From Elusimicrobiota bacterium (lineage in GTDB: Bacteria; Elusimicrobiota; Elusimicrobia; FEN-1173): a DNA stretch of 64,000 nt. Position numbers and translations under genes: made by a program. Positions 21,905 to 29,593 of the stretch are shown piece after piece (the first letter of the stretch is position 1; each line of letters starts with the position of its first letter). The DNA is taken from positions 1,922,001-1,986,000 of the forward strand of contig JADJJR010000001.1 in assembly GCA_016706425.1 (NCBI GenBank). Reading direction: 5' to 3'. The notes below the pieces were generated by a model. It was given only the letters and a program-made list of their open reading frames with translations, was not told where the DNA came from and did no database searches.

Positions 21905-23452
21905 ATGCAAACTGAATCCGCCGACAAAAATAAATCCACCCTCTGCGCCATCTACACCCGCGTTTCAACGGACATGCAGGCCGAGGTCGAGTTCAACTCC
22001 TGCGAAGCCCAGGAGGAGCGCATCCGCTCTTTCATCGCCAGCCAGGAGGGGTTCAAGATTTTCAAGGTGTACACCGACGCGGGTTTCACCGGGGCGAACA
22101 CCCACCGCCCCGCCATGCAGGACATGCTCCGGGACATCAGCGCCGGGAACATTGACATGGTCTTGACCTACAAGATTGACCGGCTGACCCGGTCACCGCG
22201 CGACTTCTATCAATTGATCGAACTTTTTGAGAAGCACGGGGCGGGGTTCATTTCCGTGACGGAGCGCTTCGACACGTCCACCCCCGCCGGGCGGCTCCTC
22301 CGCAACATCATGCTGACCTTCGCCCAATTCGAGCGCGAACTGGCCTCCGAGAGGGTCAAGGACAAGGTGATCCAACGAGTGCGGCGGGGGATGTACTTCG
22401 GCGGCACACCGCCCTTCGGCTACAAAGTCGAGGAGGGTAAATTGGTACTGGACGCGCCTCGGGACGAGGCCGTGAGGATGATCTACAACACCTACGCGGA
22501 AACGCGCTCCATCCGCCGCATCCACGACCGCGTCAAAGCGCAGGGCTTGACCACCCCCAAGGGGAACCTCCCCACGGAAGCCATGATCTGGCACGTCCTC
22601 CAAAATCAGACCTACACCGGAAAGGTCGTCCACAAGAACAAGGCGCACCCCGGCCTCCACCCCGCCATCATCACCGATGACATTTTCAGCCACGTCCAAA
22701 CCCTCATGAAGGAGACCCCCCGCCACCGCGCCGACCACGTGCCCGCCCTGCCATTCACGGGGTTCATTCGTTGTCAGGAATGCGGCTCCGTCATGACCTC
22801 CACCTACACGGACAAGGACAATAAGAGCGGACACCGCCGCTATCATTACTACCGTTGCGCGAACCTCACCCACAAGGGATGGGACACCTGCTCCACCCGC
22901 CAGATCAACGCGGAGCGGTTCCACGATATGCTCTACAAGAACCTCCTCCGCATCTCTATGGATGAGGACTACCTCAAAAATCTCGTTTTTGTACACAACA
23001 GCCAAACCCGGACCCCCCAAGGGCCTGGACTCGAACCAGGGCTATTGGAGGGGGGTCTGACCCCCGAAAAGGCGGCTGAAACCTTAAAGGAATTTCTTAA
23101 CATTTGCGCGCGCAGGACCGGGATGGAAAGGATTCTGGCCATTCGCCAACGCCTTGCCGGGATCAACTACTCGAAAAAGACGACTTCGGTTGAGTTCTTT
23201 TATGGGCGTCCTTCGGACGCCGCCGCCCCCGACTTCGCCCGCCCGCCCGACGGAAAAAGACTTTCAAATCAGCGGCCTACCACGGCCGCGTCGCACGCGG
23301 CCCCCGCCTTAGATTCGCCCGCCCGCAATTCCGAATCGAATCTTTTCCCGCCCGCCCGGACAGCAAAGAAGCCCGGCCGCTGTTCGCGGCCGGGCCTCAA
23401 TGGACAGTTTGTATCAACCTTTAATGGCTGGGGCGCTAGGATTCGAACCTAG
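21905..23452 (+). CDS. Large serine recombinase of the element
   Basis: 515 residues from ATG 21905 (GGAGG upstream). N-terminal resolvase domain with Y-T-R-V-S-T (catalytic Ser21, Arg19), YKIDRLTRSPRDFY and RLLRNIMLTFAQFERELASERV. The recombinase domain follows (GTPPFGYKV...), then a zinc ribbon (Cys290, Cys293, Cys318, Cys329) and a short coiled-coil-like end. It should catalyse integration and excision with a 2-bp staggered cut. From residue ~401 the gene lies in IR2, and the frame crosses the core into tRNA-Gln, stopping at 23450-23452 inside the T arm. In the circular form the last 7 residues would be replaced by a 40-residue tail. The conserved part ends near TTSVEFFYG (~434); what follows is low in complexity. 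Confidence 0.9.
   Translation: MQTESADKNKSTLCAIYTRVSTDMQAEVEFNSCEAQEERIRSFIASQEGFKIFKVYTDAGFTGANTHRPAMQDMLRDISAGNIDMVLTYKIDRLTRSPRDFYQLIELFEKHGAGFISVTERFDTSTPAGRLLRNIMLTFAQFERELASERVKDKVIQRVRRGMYFGGTPPFGYKVEEGKLVLDAPRDEAVRMIYNTYAETRSIRRIHDRVKAQGLTTPKGNLPTEAMIWHVLQNQTYTGKVVHKNKAHPGLHPAIITDDIFSHVQTLMKETPRHRADHVPALPFTGFIRCQECGSVMTSTYTDKDNKSGHRRYHYYRCANLTHKGWDTCSTRQINAERFHDMLYKNLLRISMDEDYLKNLVFVHNSQTRTPQGPGLEPGLLEGGLTPEKAAETLKEFLNICARRTGMERILAIRQRLAGINYSKKTTSVEFFYGRPSDAAAPDFARPPDGKRLSNQRPTTAASHAAPALDSPARNSESNLFPPARTAKKPGRCSRPGLNGQFVSTFNGWGARIRT
23106..23429. repeat. Inverted repeat IR2, right copy (324 bp)
   Basis: Reverse complement of 20657-20980. It contains the 3' end of the recombinase gene and ends at the core CT, where it abuts tRNA-Gln. 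The hairpin noted in the left copy here faces leftwards, downstream of the tRNA. Confidence 0.9.
23365..23395 (-). terminator. Element-supplied terminator behind tRNA-Gln
   Basis: Same hairpin as at 20691-20721, now in the direction of tRNA-Gln transcription, 30 bp after its CCA end. It replaces the T-run that would have followed the tRNA before integration, while lying within the recombinase coding sequence on the other strand. Confidence 0.6.
23418..23440 (-). other. attR junction (element / tRNA-Gln)
   Basis: Element arm CCTTTAATGG overlaps core CT (23428-23429), then host GGGGCGCTAGG. Only the last host bases of the tRNA (through A and the discriminator G of the core) are chromosomal; the bases that complete CCA come from the element. 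Confidence 0.75.
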
Positions 23453-23499
23453 GAATGACGGCTCCAAAGGCCGTTGCCTTACCACTTGGCGACGCCCCA
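23425..23499 (-). tRNA. tRNA-Gln (anticodon TTG)
   Basis: 75 nt including CCA. Acceptor stem TGGGGCG/CGCCCCA with discriminator G, D arm GCCAAGTGGTAAGGC, anticodon arm ACGGC-CTTTGGA-GCCGT (anticodon TTG), T arm CTAGG-TTCGAAT-CCTAG, 3' GCCA. It closely follows bacterial tRNA-Gln. The element inserted exactly at its 3' end: the core AG supplies A72/G73 and the element supplies CCA. Confidence 0.93.
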
Positions 23500-23533
23500 A
23501 AAATCCAATCAAAGTCACGGGGAACGACGGAGC

Positions 23534-23551
23534 GGGATTTTAGCAAATCCC
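23534..23551 (-). terminator. Hairpin after spoVG
   Basis: GGGATTT-TAGC-AAATCCC, a 7-bp perfect stem 20 bp past the spoVG stop, without a T-tract. It may be an attenuating or processing hairpin between spoVG and the tRNA gene. Confidence 0.4.
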
Positions 23552-23571
23552 GGGGGGTTGGGTTTAACGAG

Positions 23572-23856
23572 TTAGGAGGCGGGGGAGGAGCCGTTGGCCG
23601 AACGCTTTACTTCCTCCTCGTAGGCGGCGAAAATCCGTTGCTCGAGGTAAGACCGGAAATCGGCGTTGATGGGATGAGCGACGTCCTTAAACGTCCCATC
23701 GGGCAATTTCCGGGAGGGCATGCAGAGCATGACCCCCTTCTCCCCATCCACGATTTTCATGTTGCGGACGGCGAAACATTTGTCGAACGTGACCGTGACG
23801 AAAGCCTTGAGCTTGTCTTCTTTGCGCAACGTGACGCGGATCTCGCTGATTTCCAT
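23572..23856 (-). CDS. spoVG: SpoVG-family RNA/DNA-binding regulator
   Basis: 94 residues. The family N-terminus is evident: MEISEIRVTLRKEDKLKAFVTVTFDKCFAVRNMKIVDGEKGVMLCMPSRKLPDGTFKDVAHPINADFRSYLEQRIFAAYEEE. SpoVG proteins are small site-specific nucleic-acid-binding regulators found in many non-sporulating bacteria, often next to ispE or glmU as here. It is preceded by ispE (51 bp gap), with GGGGAGA upstream of the start. Confidence 0.95.
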   Translation of the reverse strand: MEISEIRVTLRKEDKLKAFVTVTFDKCFAVRNMKIVDGEKGVMLCMPSRKLPDGTFKDVAHPINADFRSYLEQRIFAAYEEEVKRSANGSSPAS

Positions 23857-23907
23857 AAACTCTCCCCTCGGCGACGGCGGAGAAATCCCCTTTCCCGCGG
23901 GCGACGG

Positions 23908-24771
23908 TCACGGCCGGTCCACCGAACGGACGAGCCAGACGTCCCCGACGGACCGGGGCAGCGCCGCCTTCACGCGGCGCCCGTGGGCGGCGTCGTCGAC
24001 CGGCCCGAAAACGGACGAACCGGACCCCGACATCAGCGCGGTTAACGCGCCCGCCGCGACCAAGGCCCGTTTGGTTTCGGCCACCGGACCCAGGCGCGGC
24101 ACCACCACTTCCTCCAACCGGTTAAAGAGCCACGAGGCCCACAGGCGCGGCGGTTCCCCCGCCCGCAGGGCTCGGGTCAGTTTAAGGCACGAACGCCGAG
24201 CCGTCAAGGGAAACCGAAGCGCGCGGTAAGCCTCCGCCGTCGAGGAAAAAACGCGCGGGAAGACCAAAACAAACCAAAGGGGCCGGCGGCGGCGCGTGGG
24301 CAGGGGCGTCAACACCTCGCCCACTCCCCCCGCCCGGGCCAACCCCCCGCGCAAAAAGAACGGAACGTCCGCGCCCAAACCCCGGGCGATCCGGGCCAAC
24401 GCGCGGACCGGTGCGCGCGCCCGCGACAACGCGTTCAGAGCGCGCAGCGCCGTGGCCGCGTTGCCCGATCCACCGCCCAGTCCCGCGCCCACGGGGATCC
24501 GCTTCGTCAAACGGAACGTCACCCCCACCGGCCCCCGGGCGGCGGTCCAGGCGTCCGCGGCGCGACGCACCAAGTTGCGTTCGTCCACGGGCAAGGACGG
24601 GTCGTCGCAGGTGAGCACCACCCGGCCGTCGCGGCGGGGCGTGGCCCGCAAACGGTCCCCCAGGGAAATTTCTTGAAATACGGAGTCCAGCGTGTGGTAG
24701 CCATCGGCCCGCCGGCGGAGGATTTCCAAAAAAAGGTTGATTTTGGCCGGGGAATGAAGCGACGGGTTCAT
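23908..24771 (-). CDS. ispE: 4-diphosphocytidyl-2-C-methyl-D-erythritol kinase
   Basis: 287 residues. GHMP kinase of the MEP isoprenoid pathway: N-terminal PAKINLFLEILRRRADGYHTLDSVFQEI, ATP loop IPVGAGLGGGSGNAATALRAL, GADVPFFLRGG and a late MSGSGSSVFG. It phosphorylates CDP-methylerythritol at the 2-OH. ATG 24771 overlaps the stop of the TPR gene (ATGA). Length is normal. Confidence 0.95.
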   Translation of the reverse strand: MNPSLHSPAKINLFLEILRRRADGYHTLDSVFQEISLGDRLRATPRRDGRVVLTCDDPSLPVDERNLVRRAADAWTAARGPVGVTFRLTKRIPVGAGLGGGSGNAATALRALNALSRARAPVRALARIARGLGADVPFFLRGGLARAGGVGEVLTPLPTRRRRPLWFVLVFPRVFSSTAEAYRALRFPLTARRSCLKLTRALRAGEPPRLWASWLFNRLEEVVVPRLGPVAETKRALVAAGALTALMSGSGSSVFGPVDDAAHGRRVKAALPRSVGDVWLVRSVDRP

Positions 24772-26915
24772 GGGTCCAGGCGGAACACGTCGGCGTGGAT
24801 CTTTTCTCCCACGGCCATACGGGAGAAGCGAAAGGTCAAAGCCACCCCGTTGGGCGCCCGCACCTCCATCGCTCCCGGAAGCCACACGCCATCGACCTCC
24901 CGGGGGTCCGCAAAGGCGAGACGCACCGGCGCGCCCGAGGGGTCGGGGACCGAAAGCGACAGAGGGGTTTTGGTTTTTAAATCCAGGCGCAATTCCCCGG
25001 CCGGTCCGCTGTAAACCAGGTGGCCGCCTTCAACGCGAACGGTCACCGCGGGGTCGTCGAACCGGGAAAACACCGCGCCGGAGAAAACACCGCCCAACAA
25101 CGCGAGCCACGGCCCCGGGTCGACATCGATCGCGCCGGTCGGAGACCACCGCGACCGGCCGCCCACGGAAATCAAAACCATTTGCGGCGTGAGCGGCGGC
25201 CCCAACAGTTCGAAACGGAATCGGTCGGGGCGGGCGTAATAGAACAGCGCGGACCCGCGCACCGGAAAACCGTCCCCCGCCCGGCCCGCCACGGCCGCCA
25301 CCCCGGAGAGGACGTTCATCCCACGAAAGTTGCGCTCCGCCCGCTTGAGCAGGACGCGCGGACCGGACAAATCCGTGACATCGTCGGGGACCAAGCCGGA
25401 ACCCAGACGCTGACGGGTTCCCGAATCCGCGGGATCGGCCAAATGGGCTTCCCGCCACGCGCGGCGGGCCGCGTCCCTCCGGCCCTGTTGGGCGAGGGCG
25501 TCCCCGTAATGCCGCCAGACCACGGCGTCCGCGGCGATCGGGGCCGCCGATTCCAAAGCGGCGATGGCTTCGTCCCACCGACCGAGCCGAAAAAAAACCC
25601 AGCCCAGGGAATCCCGATAGGCGGGATTTTCCGGATCCAGGGCCACGGCGCGACGGACCAAGGACAGGGCTTCCTCCAAATTTTCACCCCGATCGGCCCA
25701 ACTGTACCCCAGGTAATTGAGCGCGACGTGATGCTCGGGATTCAGGGCGATGACCCGGCGCAGGGCGGGCACCGCCCGGTCGAATTTCCCGGCCTTGTCC
25801 CAGGCCAGGGCCAACTGAAAATGCGCGTCCACGCGCGCGGGGTCGAGCGCCACCGTGCGGGTCAGCCACCGTCGGGCCGACCGGACGCGGCCCGCCTCCG
25901 CGTGGGCGAGGGCCAGGTAGTAGGCGAAATCGGGATTGTCGGGTTGGGATTTTTGGAGGGTTTTGAAGACACGCAACGCGTCGCGGGTCCGTCCCAGGCG
26001 GGAATAATACGTCGCCAGACGGATCAATACGCCCGGGTCGCGGTTCGACTCGGCGACGCGCTCCATGCGGGCGAGGGCGGAAGGCCAATCCCCCTTGTCC
26101 TGGTCGATCAAGGCGCGCCAAAAGAGCGCGCTCTCGTTGTCGGGGGCGAGGCGGAGGGCGCGGTCGAGCAAATCCCGCGCCGCGTCCCCCCGATCGCGGC
26201 CGTACTCCAATTGCCCCAGTCGCGTCAGGACCTGGACGTCATCGGGATTCAACTCCAAATACGCCGCGTAGGCGGCGACGGCGGTGGCCGTGTCGCCACG
26301 CGCGTCGTAAAGCCCGGCCAGCGCCAGTTGCGCGTCGAGATTTTCCGGATCCTGGGCCAGAACCTTCTTCCAGGTTTTCTCGGCGGCGGCGTAATCCCCC
26401 TGGGTCTGCTGCATTTCGGCCAGGCGGGTTCGCACGTCCTCCTGCTCCGGGTTGGCAAGCAAAAATTTTTCGAGAAGGGCGCGCGCCGCGCCGGGGTCGG
26501 ATCGTTCGCGGTGACTGGAGGCCCAACCGAGGGCCTCGACGTTCTCCGGCTCAAGCCGCAGGGCCTGGTCGAAGGCGGTCCGGGCGGCCGCGGTTTCACC
26601 GGCGGCCAGTTGGGCACGGCCCAGGGCCAGGAACCCCGCGGCCGTGGCGCTGTCCAGGGCCACCCATTCCCGCGCCGCGGACATAGCGTCCTCCGGCCGG
26701 CCCGCGCGAAGGGCGGTTTCGGCCAGCGCCCGCCGGACCGCGACGGACTCCGGGAATTGGGCCGCCAAACCGCGGTAGCGGGCGATCGATTCGTTCCACC
26801 GGCCGAGGCGGGCTTCCCACCGCGCCCGGCCAAAATCGTTGAGGGCCGCCCAGGGATCCGCCGACCCCGCGAGCGGGGCCGCCCACAACAAAAGAATCCA
26901 CGCTTTTTTCATCAT
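24768..26915 (-). CDS. TPR protein with C-terminal LolB/DUF4292-like domain
   Basis: 715 residues with signal peptide (MMKKAWILLLWAAPLAGSA). About thirteen tetratricopeptide repeats cover residues ~25-480 (e.g. AALGWASSHRERSDPGAARALLEKFL, YAAAEKTWKKVLAQDPENLDAQLALAGLYDARGD). After RNFRGMNVLSGVAAVAGR comes a beta-rich domain (RGSALFYYARPDRFRFELLGPPLTPQMVLISVGGRSRWSPTG...LRLDLKTKTPLSLSV...VWLPGAMEVRAPNGVALTFRFSRMAVGEKIHADVFRLDP). It has the layout of LolB/LolA-type lipoprotein-binding barrels. A role in envelope lipoprotein or lipid handling is plausible. It lies between rimI and ispE with 4-bp overlaps on both sides; lolB neighbours ispE in many bacteria, which supports the reading. Confidence 0.7.
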   Translation of the reverse strand: MMKKAWILLLWAAPLAGSADPWAALNDFGRARWEARLGRWNESIARYRGLAAQFPESVAVRRALAETALRAGRPEDAMSAAREWVALDSATAAGFLALGRAQLAAGETAAARTAFDQALRLEPENVEALGWASSHRERSDPGAARALLEKFLLANPEQEDVRTRLAEMQQTQGDYAAAEKTWKKVLAQDPENLDAQLALAGLYDARGDTATAVAAYAAYLELNPDDVQVLTRLGQLEYGRDRGDAARDLLDRALRLAPDNESALFWRALIDQDKGDWPSALARMERVAESNRDPGVLIRLATYYSRLGRTRDALRVFKTLQKSQPDNPDFAYYLALAHAEAGRVRSARRWLTRTVALDPARVDAHFQLALAWDKAGKFDRAVPALRRVIALNPEHHVALNYLGYSWADRGENLEEALSLVRRAVALDPENPAYRDSLGWVFFRLGRWDEAIAALESAAPIAADAVVWRHYGDALAQQGRRDAARRAWREAHLADPADSGTRQRLGSGLVPDDVTDLSGPRVLLKRAERNFRGMNVLSGVAAVAGRAGDGFPVRGSALFYYARPDRFRFELLGPPLTPQMVLISVGGRSRWSPTGAIDVDPGPWLALLGGVFSGAVFSRFDDPAVTVRVEGGHLVYSGPAGELRLDLKTKTPLSLSVPDPSGAPVRLAFADPREVDGVWLPGAMEVRAPNGVALTFRFSRMAVGEKIHADVFRLDP

Positions 26916-27349
26916 TCCAGTGCTCGCTCCATCAAGAGCGCCGCCTCGCGGTTTTCATAAAAAGCGGGGCGGCGGTGGGTTGTGAGAAAACCGTGTTTTT
27001 CGTAGAGCGCGCGGGCCGGGGCGTTGCCCTCGCGCACTTCCAAAGTGACTCGACGGGCCCCGGCGCGGCGCGCTTCGTCGAGCAGGCGCTCCAACAACCG
27101 GGTCCCCCCTCCGCGGCGCCGTTGGGCCTCCGTCACCGCGAGGTTGGCCAACTGGCCCTCATCGGCCACCATCCACAAGAAAGCGTATCCCACCAACGCG
27201 GCCCCTTCGACGAGGGCCCAGCCGCGACTGTGGGGGCCGGTCAACTCCCGCTGAAATTGCGCCGCGGTCCACGGGCTGGCGGACGCGCGCCGGTCGATGT
27301 CCGCGGCGGCGGCAACGTCCTCGGGACCGAAAGCGCGCAAATCGGACAA
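26912..27349 (-). CDS. rimI: Ribosomal-protein-alanine N-acetyltransferase-like GNAT
   Basis: 145 residues. GNAT fold with acetyl-CoA loop LAVTEAQRRRGGGTRLLERLLDEARRAGARRVTLEVREGNAPARALYEKHGF, the standard RimI signature (V.....r..G.G..Ll, LEVR..N..A..LY...GF). It acetylates protein N-termini. The neighbours tsaB and tsaE are the usual genomic partners of rimI. The start lies 7 bp after the tsaB stop. Confidence 0.9.
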   Translation of the reverse strand: MSDLRAFGPEDVAAAADIDRRASASPWTAAQFQRELTGPHSRGWALVEGAALVGYAFLWMVADEGQLANLAVTEAQRRRGGGTRLLERLLDEARRAGARRVTLEVREGNAPARALYEKHGFLTTHRRPAFYENREAALLMERALE

Positions 27350-27356
27350 AGGCCGA

Positions 27357-28145
27357 TCAGCGGGCCGCGGCGGCCTCTTCGGCGTAGGAGGGGCGGAGGT
27401 ACAACGGACGCACCTGACTGAAGGACTTCACTTCCCGCCGGAAAAATTTTTCCGACCCCAGGGCGGCCACCCAATAGGCGTGAGAATCCGCCACCGCGGC
27501 GTTGAAACGCGCTCGACGGCCGAAGGCTTTCGACAGTTCCTTGCGGTAGCGCTGGGCCGCGGACCCCACGAACAGGAGGGACTGGGCTTGGAAACAGTTT
27601 TGGAAGAAGTGAAGGAACCGATCGAAGGGAAACAGTGTCGGCGCGTGAACCAATTTGAAGTGGTGGCCAAAGGTGTGGTAGGAGCGCCCCGAGGGGACGC
27701 CCCGGCGGCTTTTGTCCGTGATCTTGTGGAACCGCCAGACCGCCATGTAGACGTCGCCGCGCAGGGCGTCCATCAAAACGCAGAGCATGTCTTCGCGGAA
27801 GTTCCAAACGAAGGATTTTCCCGTCTGCCACCCCGACCCCTCGGCCGCCAAGGCTTCGAGGCTGGTGATGTCGATCAAAGGCTTCTGGAGCGTGAGGGAC
27901 AAGGTGCGGGCCGCCGACACGCCCAGGCGGATGCCGGTGAAACGGCCGGGCCCCACGTCCACCGCCAGGGCGTCGAGATCCTGCGGCCCCCAGGGCATTT
28001 TTTTAAAAACGTCGTTCAAGGCGGGCATCAGTTGCTGGCTGTGGGTGCCGGTGTCGGGGAGGGTTTTTTCCGCCCGGACACGGAAGTCTTCCCACACGCA
28101 CACGCCGAGGCGCGGGCCGGTGGTTTCAATGCCAAGGATTTTCAT
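27357..28145 (-). CDS. tsaB: tRNA threonylcarbamoyladenosine biosynthesis protein TsaB
   Basis: 262 residues. ASKHA fold: KILGIETTGPRLGVCVWED, HSQQLMPALNDVF, LDALAVDVGPGRFTGIRLGVSAARTLSLTLQKPL. TsaB partners TsaD and TsaE to transfer the threonylcarbamoyl group to A37 of ANN-decoding tRNAs. ATG overlaps the tsaE stop (ATGA). Length is slightly above average, with the C-terminal half less conserved, as usual for TsaB. Confidence 0.93.
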   Translation of the reverse strand: MKILGIETTGPRLGVCVWEDFRVRAEKTLPDTGTHSQQLMPALNDVFKKMPWGPQDLDALAVDVGPGRFTGIRLGVSAARTLSLTLQKPLIDITSLEALAAEGSGWQTGKSFVWNFREDMLCVLMDALRGDVYMAVWRFHKITDKSRRGVPSGRSYHTFGHHFKLVHAPTLFPFDRFLHFFQNCFQAQSLLFVGSAAQRYRKELSKAFGRRARFNAAVADSHAYWVAALGSEKFFRREVKSFSQVRPLYLRPSYAEEAAAAR

Positions 28146-28606
28146 GTCAGCCTCTTGAGGGTCTTGATGATCTCTTCGGACCGGGATCCGTAGACGAAAA
28201 ACTCAACGCGCCGCGCGTCCTGCCCCTGGTGGGAAATGCGCACGGGCATCGCCTGCGAGGGCCAAAGGAATTGGCCTTTTTCCGCCCACTCCACGGCGGT
28301 GACGCCCGAGTCCTCGTGCAGCTCCTCCCATTCCAGAGCGGGGATTTCGACCGGGGTCAATCGATAAAGGTCCACGTGGCGGAGCGTCACGGCCCCTTTT
28401 TTCGATCGGTGGGTCTGAACGATCGCGAAGGTGGGGCTCGTGGGGGTGTCCTCCACGTGGAGAGCCGCCGCCAGGCCCTTCACGAACACGGTCTTGCCGC
28501 TGCCCAATTCGCCCATGAGGGCGATCCAATCCCCCGGCTTCATCAAGCGTCCGACGGCCTGCGCGAGGGCGAGCGTTTCCGCCTCGTTTTTCGTTTCCCG
28601 GACCAA
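28142..28606 (-). CDS. tsaE: tRNA threonylcarbamoyladenosine biosynthesis ATPase TsaE
   Basis: 154 residues from TTG 28606, which lies 13 bp past the thiL stop and has AAAGG upstream. An ATG at 28669 would overlap thiL by 50 bp and add 21 residues. Walker A GELGSGKT, then FVKGLAAALHVEDTPTSPTFAIVQTH, LRHVDLYRL, and AVEWAEKGQFLWP (the WaE motif). ATPase partner of TsaB-TsaD in the t6A pathway. Confidence 0.92.
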   Translation of the reverse strand: MVRETKNEAETLALAQAVGRLMKPGDWIALMGELGSGKTVFVKGLAAALHVEDTPTSPTFAIVQTHRSKKGAVTLRHVDLYRLTPVEIPALEWEELHEDSGVTAVEWAEKGQFLWPSQAMPVRISHQGQDARRVEFFVYGSRSEEIIKTLKRLT

Positions 28607-28619
28607 GGCCGGGGCCTTT

Positions 28620-29588
28620 CTAACCGTTAAAGTGCTCGTAAGCAGGGGGAACCTCCCGTGGAATCCCATTTTCGTACACCCGCGCGCCGTGGCGCGCCGG
28701 TTCGATGCGGCCGATGATCCGGACCGTCCCGCTTTTCATCCACCGCCCCGCCGAAGCGGGCGCGGCGGTCAACAACAATTCGTAATCTTCCCCCCCCGCG
28801 AGGGCGAGGGACGCGGCCCGCGATCCCGCCCACCGCCGCAACGCGCCCGAAAGGGGCAGTCGCTCGGCGTCCACCCGGGCGCCGACGCCGGACGCCGCCG
28901 TCAGAATTCTCAACGACCGCCACAAACCGTCCGACACATCCAGTCCCGCCGTGATTTGCCCGGAGCGGGCGAGCGACCGGGCCCAGGCCAGGCGCGGCGT
29001 CGGACGGCGAAACCGATCCACCAAAAAGCGCTCATCGGCCGTGGCGGGCCGACCCCGCTTCTCCAGAATCCGCAACCCGGCCGCCGCGTCGCCGAGCGTG
29101 CCCGTCGCCAAAAGCAGATCGCCGGGCCGCGCCGTCGAGCGGCGGAACACCGGGCCCCGGACGCGCCCCAAGGCGGTCAACGAAAACGTCATCCGGGACG
29201 CCCGCACCGTGTCGCCCCCCACCAACTTAAAACCGGACCGGCGGGCCAAGGCGGCGAACCCCCGGTAAAAATCCTCGACGAAGGGCACCGGCGTTCCCGA
29301 CGGCAGACCGGCCGAGAGGACCCCCAAAACCGGCTCGACGTCGCCCATGGCCGCGAGGTCCGACAGATTCACCGCCAGAGTCTTGTGGCCCAGATCAGCG
29401 CCGCCCGTCCATCGGCGTCGAAAGTGGACGCCCTCGACCAGCATGTCGGTCGTGATCGCCCAGGTCTCGCCGCCCGCGCGAAAGAGCGCGGCGTCGTCCC
29501 CGGGCCCGAGCGGAATCGTTTTTCCCAAACCGCGGTTCAGCCGGGGCAGAAGCGCGGCCAAAAGCCCCCACTCCCCCAACCCGCCCAC
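28620..29588 (-). CDS. thiL: Thiamine-monophosphate kinase
   Basis: 322 residues from GTG 29588, just past the stop of the M20 gene, matching the family length; longer frames upstream are GC artefact. Motifs: PLGPGDDAALF, ITTDMLVEGVHFRRRWTGGADLGHKTLAVNLSDLAAMGDVEP, RRSGFKLVGGDTVRA, TAGLDVSDGLW, ALAGGEDYELL. AIR-synthase fold; phosphorylates thiamine monophosphate to the diphosphate. Mg-binding acidic residues appear intact. Confidence 0.93.
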   Translation of the reverse strand: MGGLGEWGLLAALLPRLNRGLGKTIPLGPGDDAALFRAGGETWAITTDMLVEGVHFRRRWTGGADLGHKTLAVNLSDLAAMGDVEPVLGVLSAGLPSGTPVPFVEDFYRGFAALARRSGFKLVGGDTVRASRMTFSLTALGRVRGPVFRRSTARPGDLLLATGTLGDAAAGLRILEKRGRPATADERFLVDRFRRPTPRLAWARSLARSGQITAGLDVSDGLWRSLRILTAASGVGARVDAERLPLSGALRRWAGSRAASLALAGGEDYELLLTAAPASAGRWMKSGTVRIIGRIEPARHGARVYENGIPREVPPAYEHFNG

Positions 29589-29593
29589 CGTTT

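Larger units (their letters stand above)
2118..23429. mobile_element. 21.3 kb integrated element between ClC gene and tRNA-Gln
   Basis: The boundaries are defined by a 2-bp core: CT at 2118-2119 and CT at 23428-23429. Joining the outside flanks across one CT rebuilds both a normal ClC stop codon and a tRNA-Gln followed by a T-run. Joining the two inside ends across CT gives exactly the sequence found internally (reverse strand) at 20647-20668. A 2-bp overlap is the hallmark of serine recombinases, and a serine recombinase is encoded next to the right end. No relaxase, type IV secretion or replication gene is visible, so it looks like a non-conjugative genomic island. Gene content: a nine-gene operon, an efflux operon and a recombinase/regulator module. 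Its nine-gene portion is more AT-rich than the surrounding chromosome. Confidence 0.85.
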
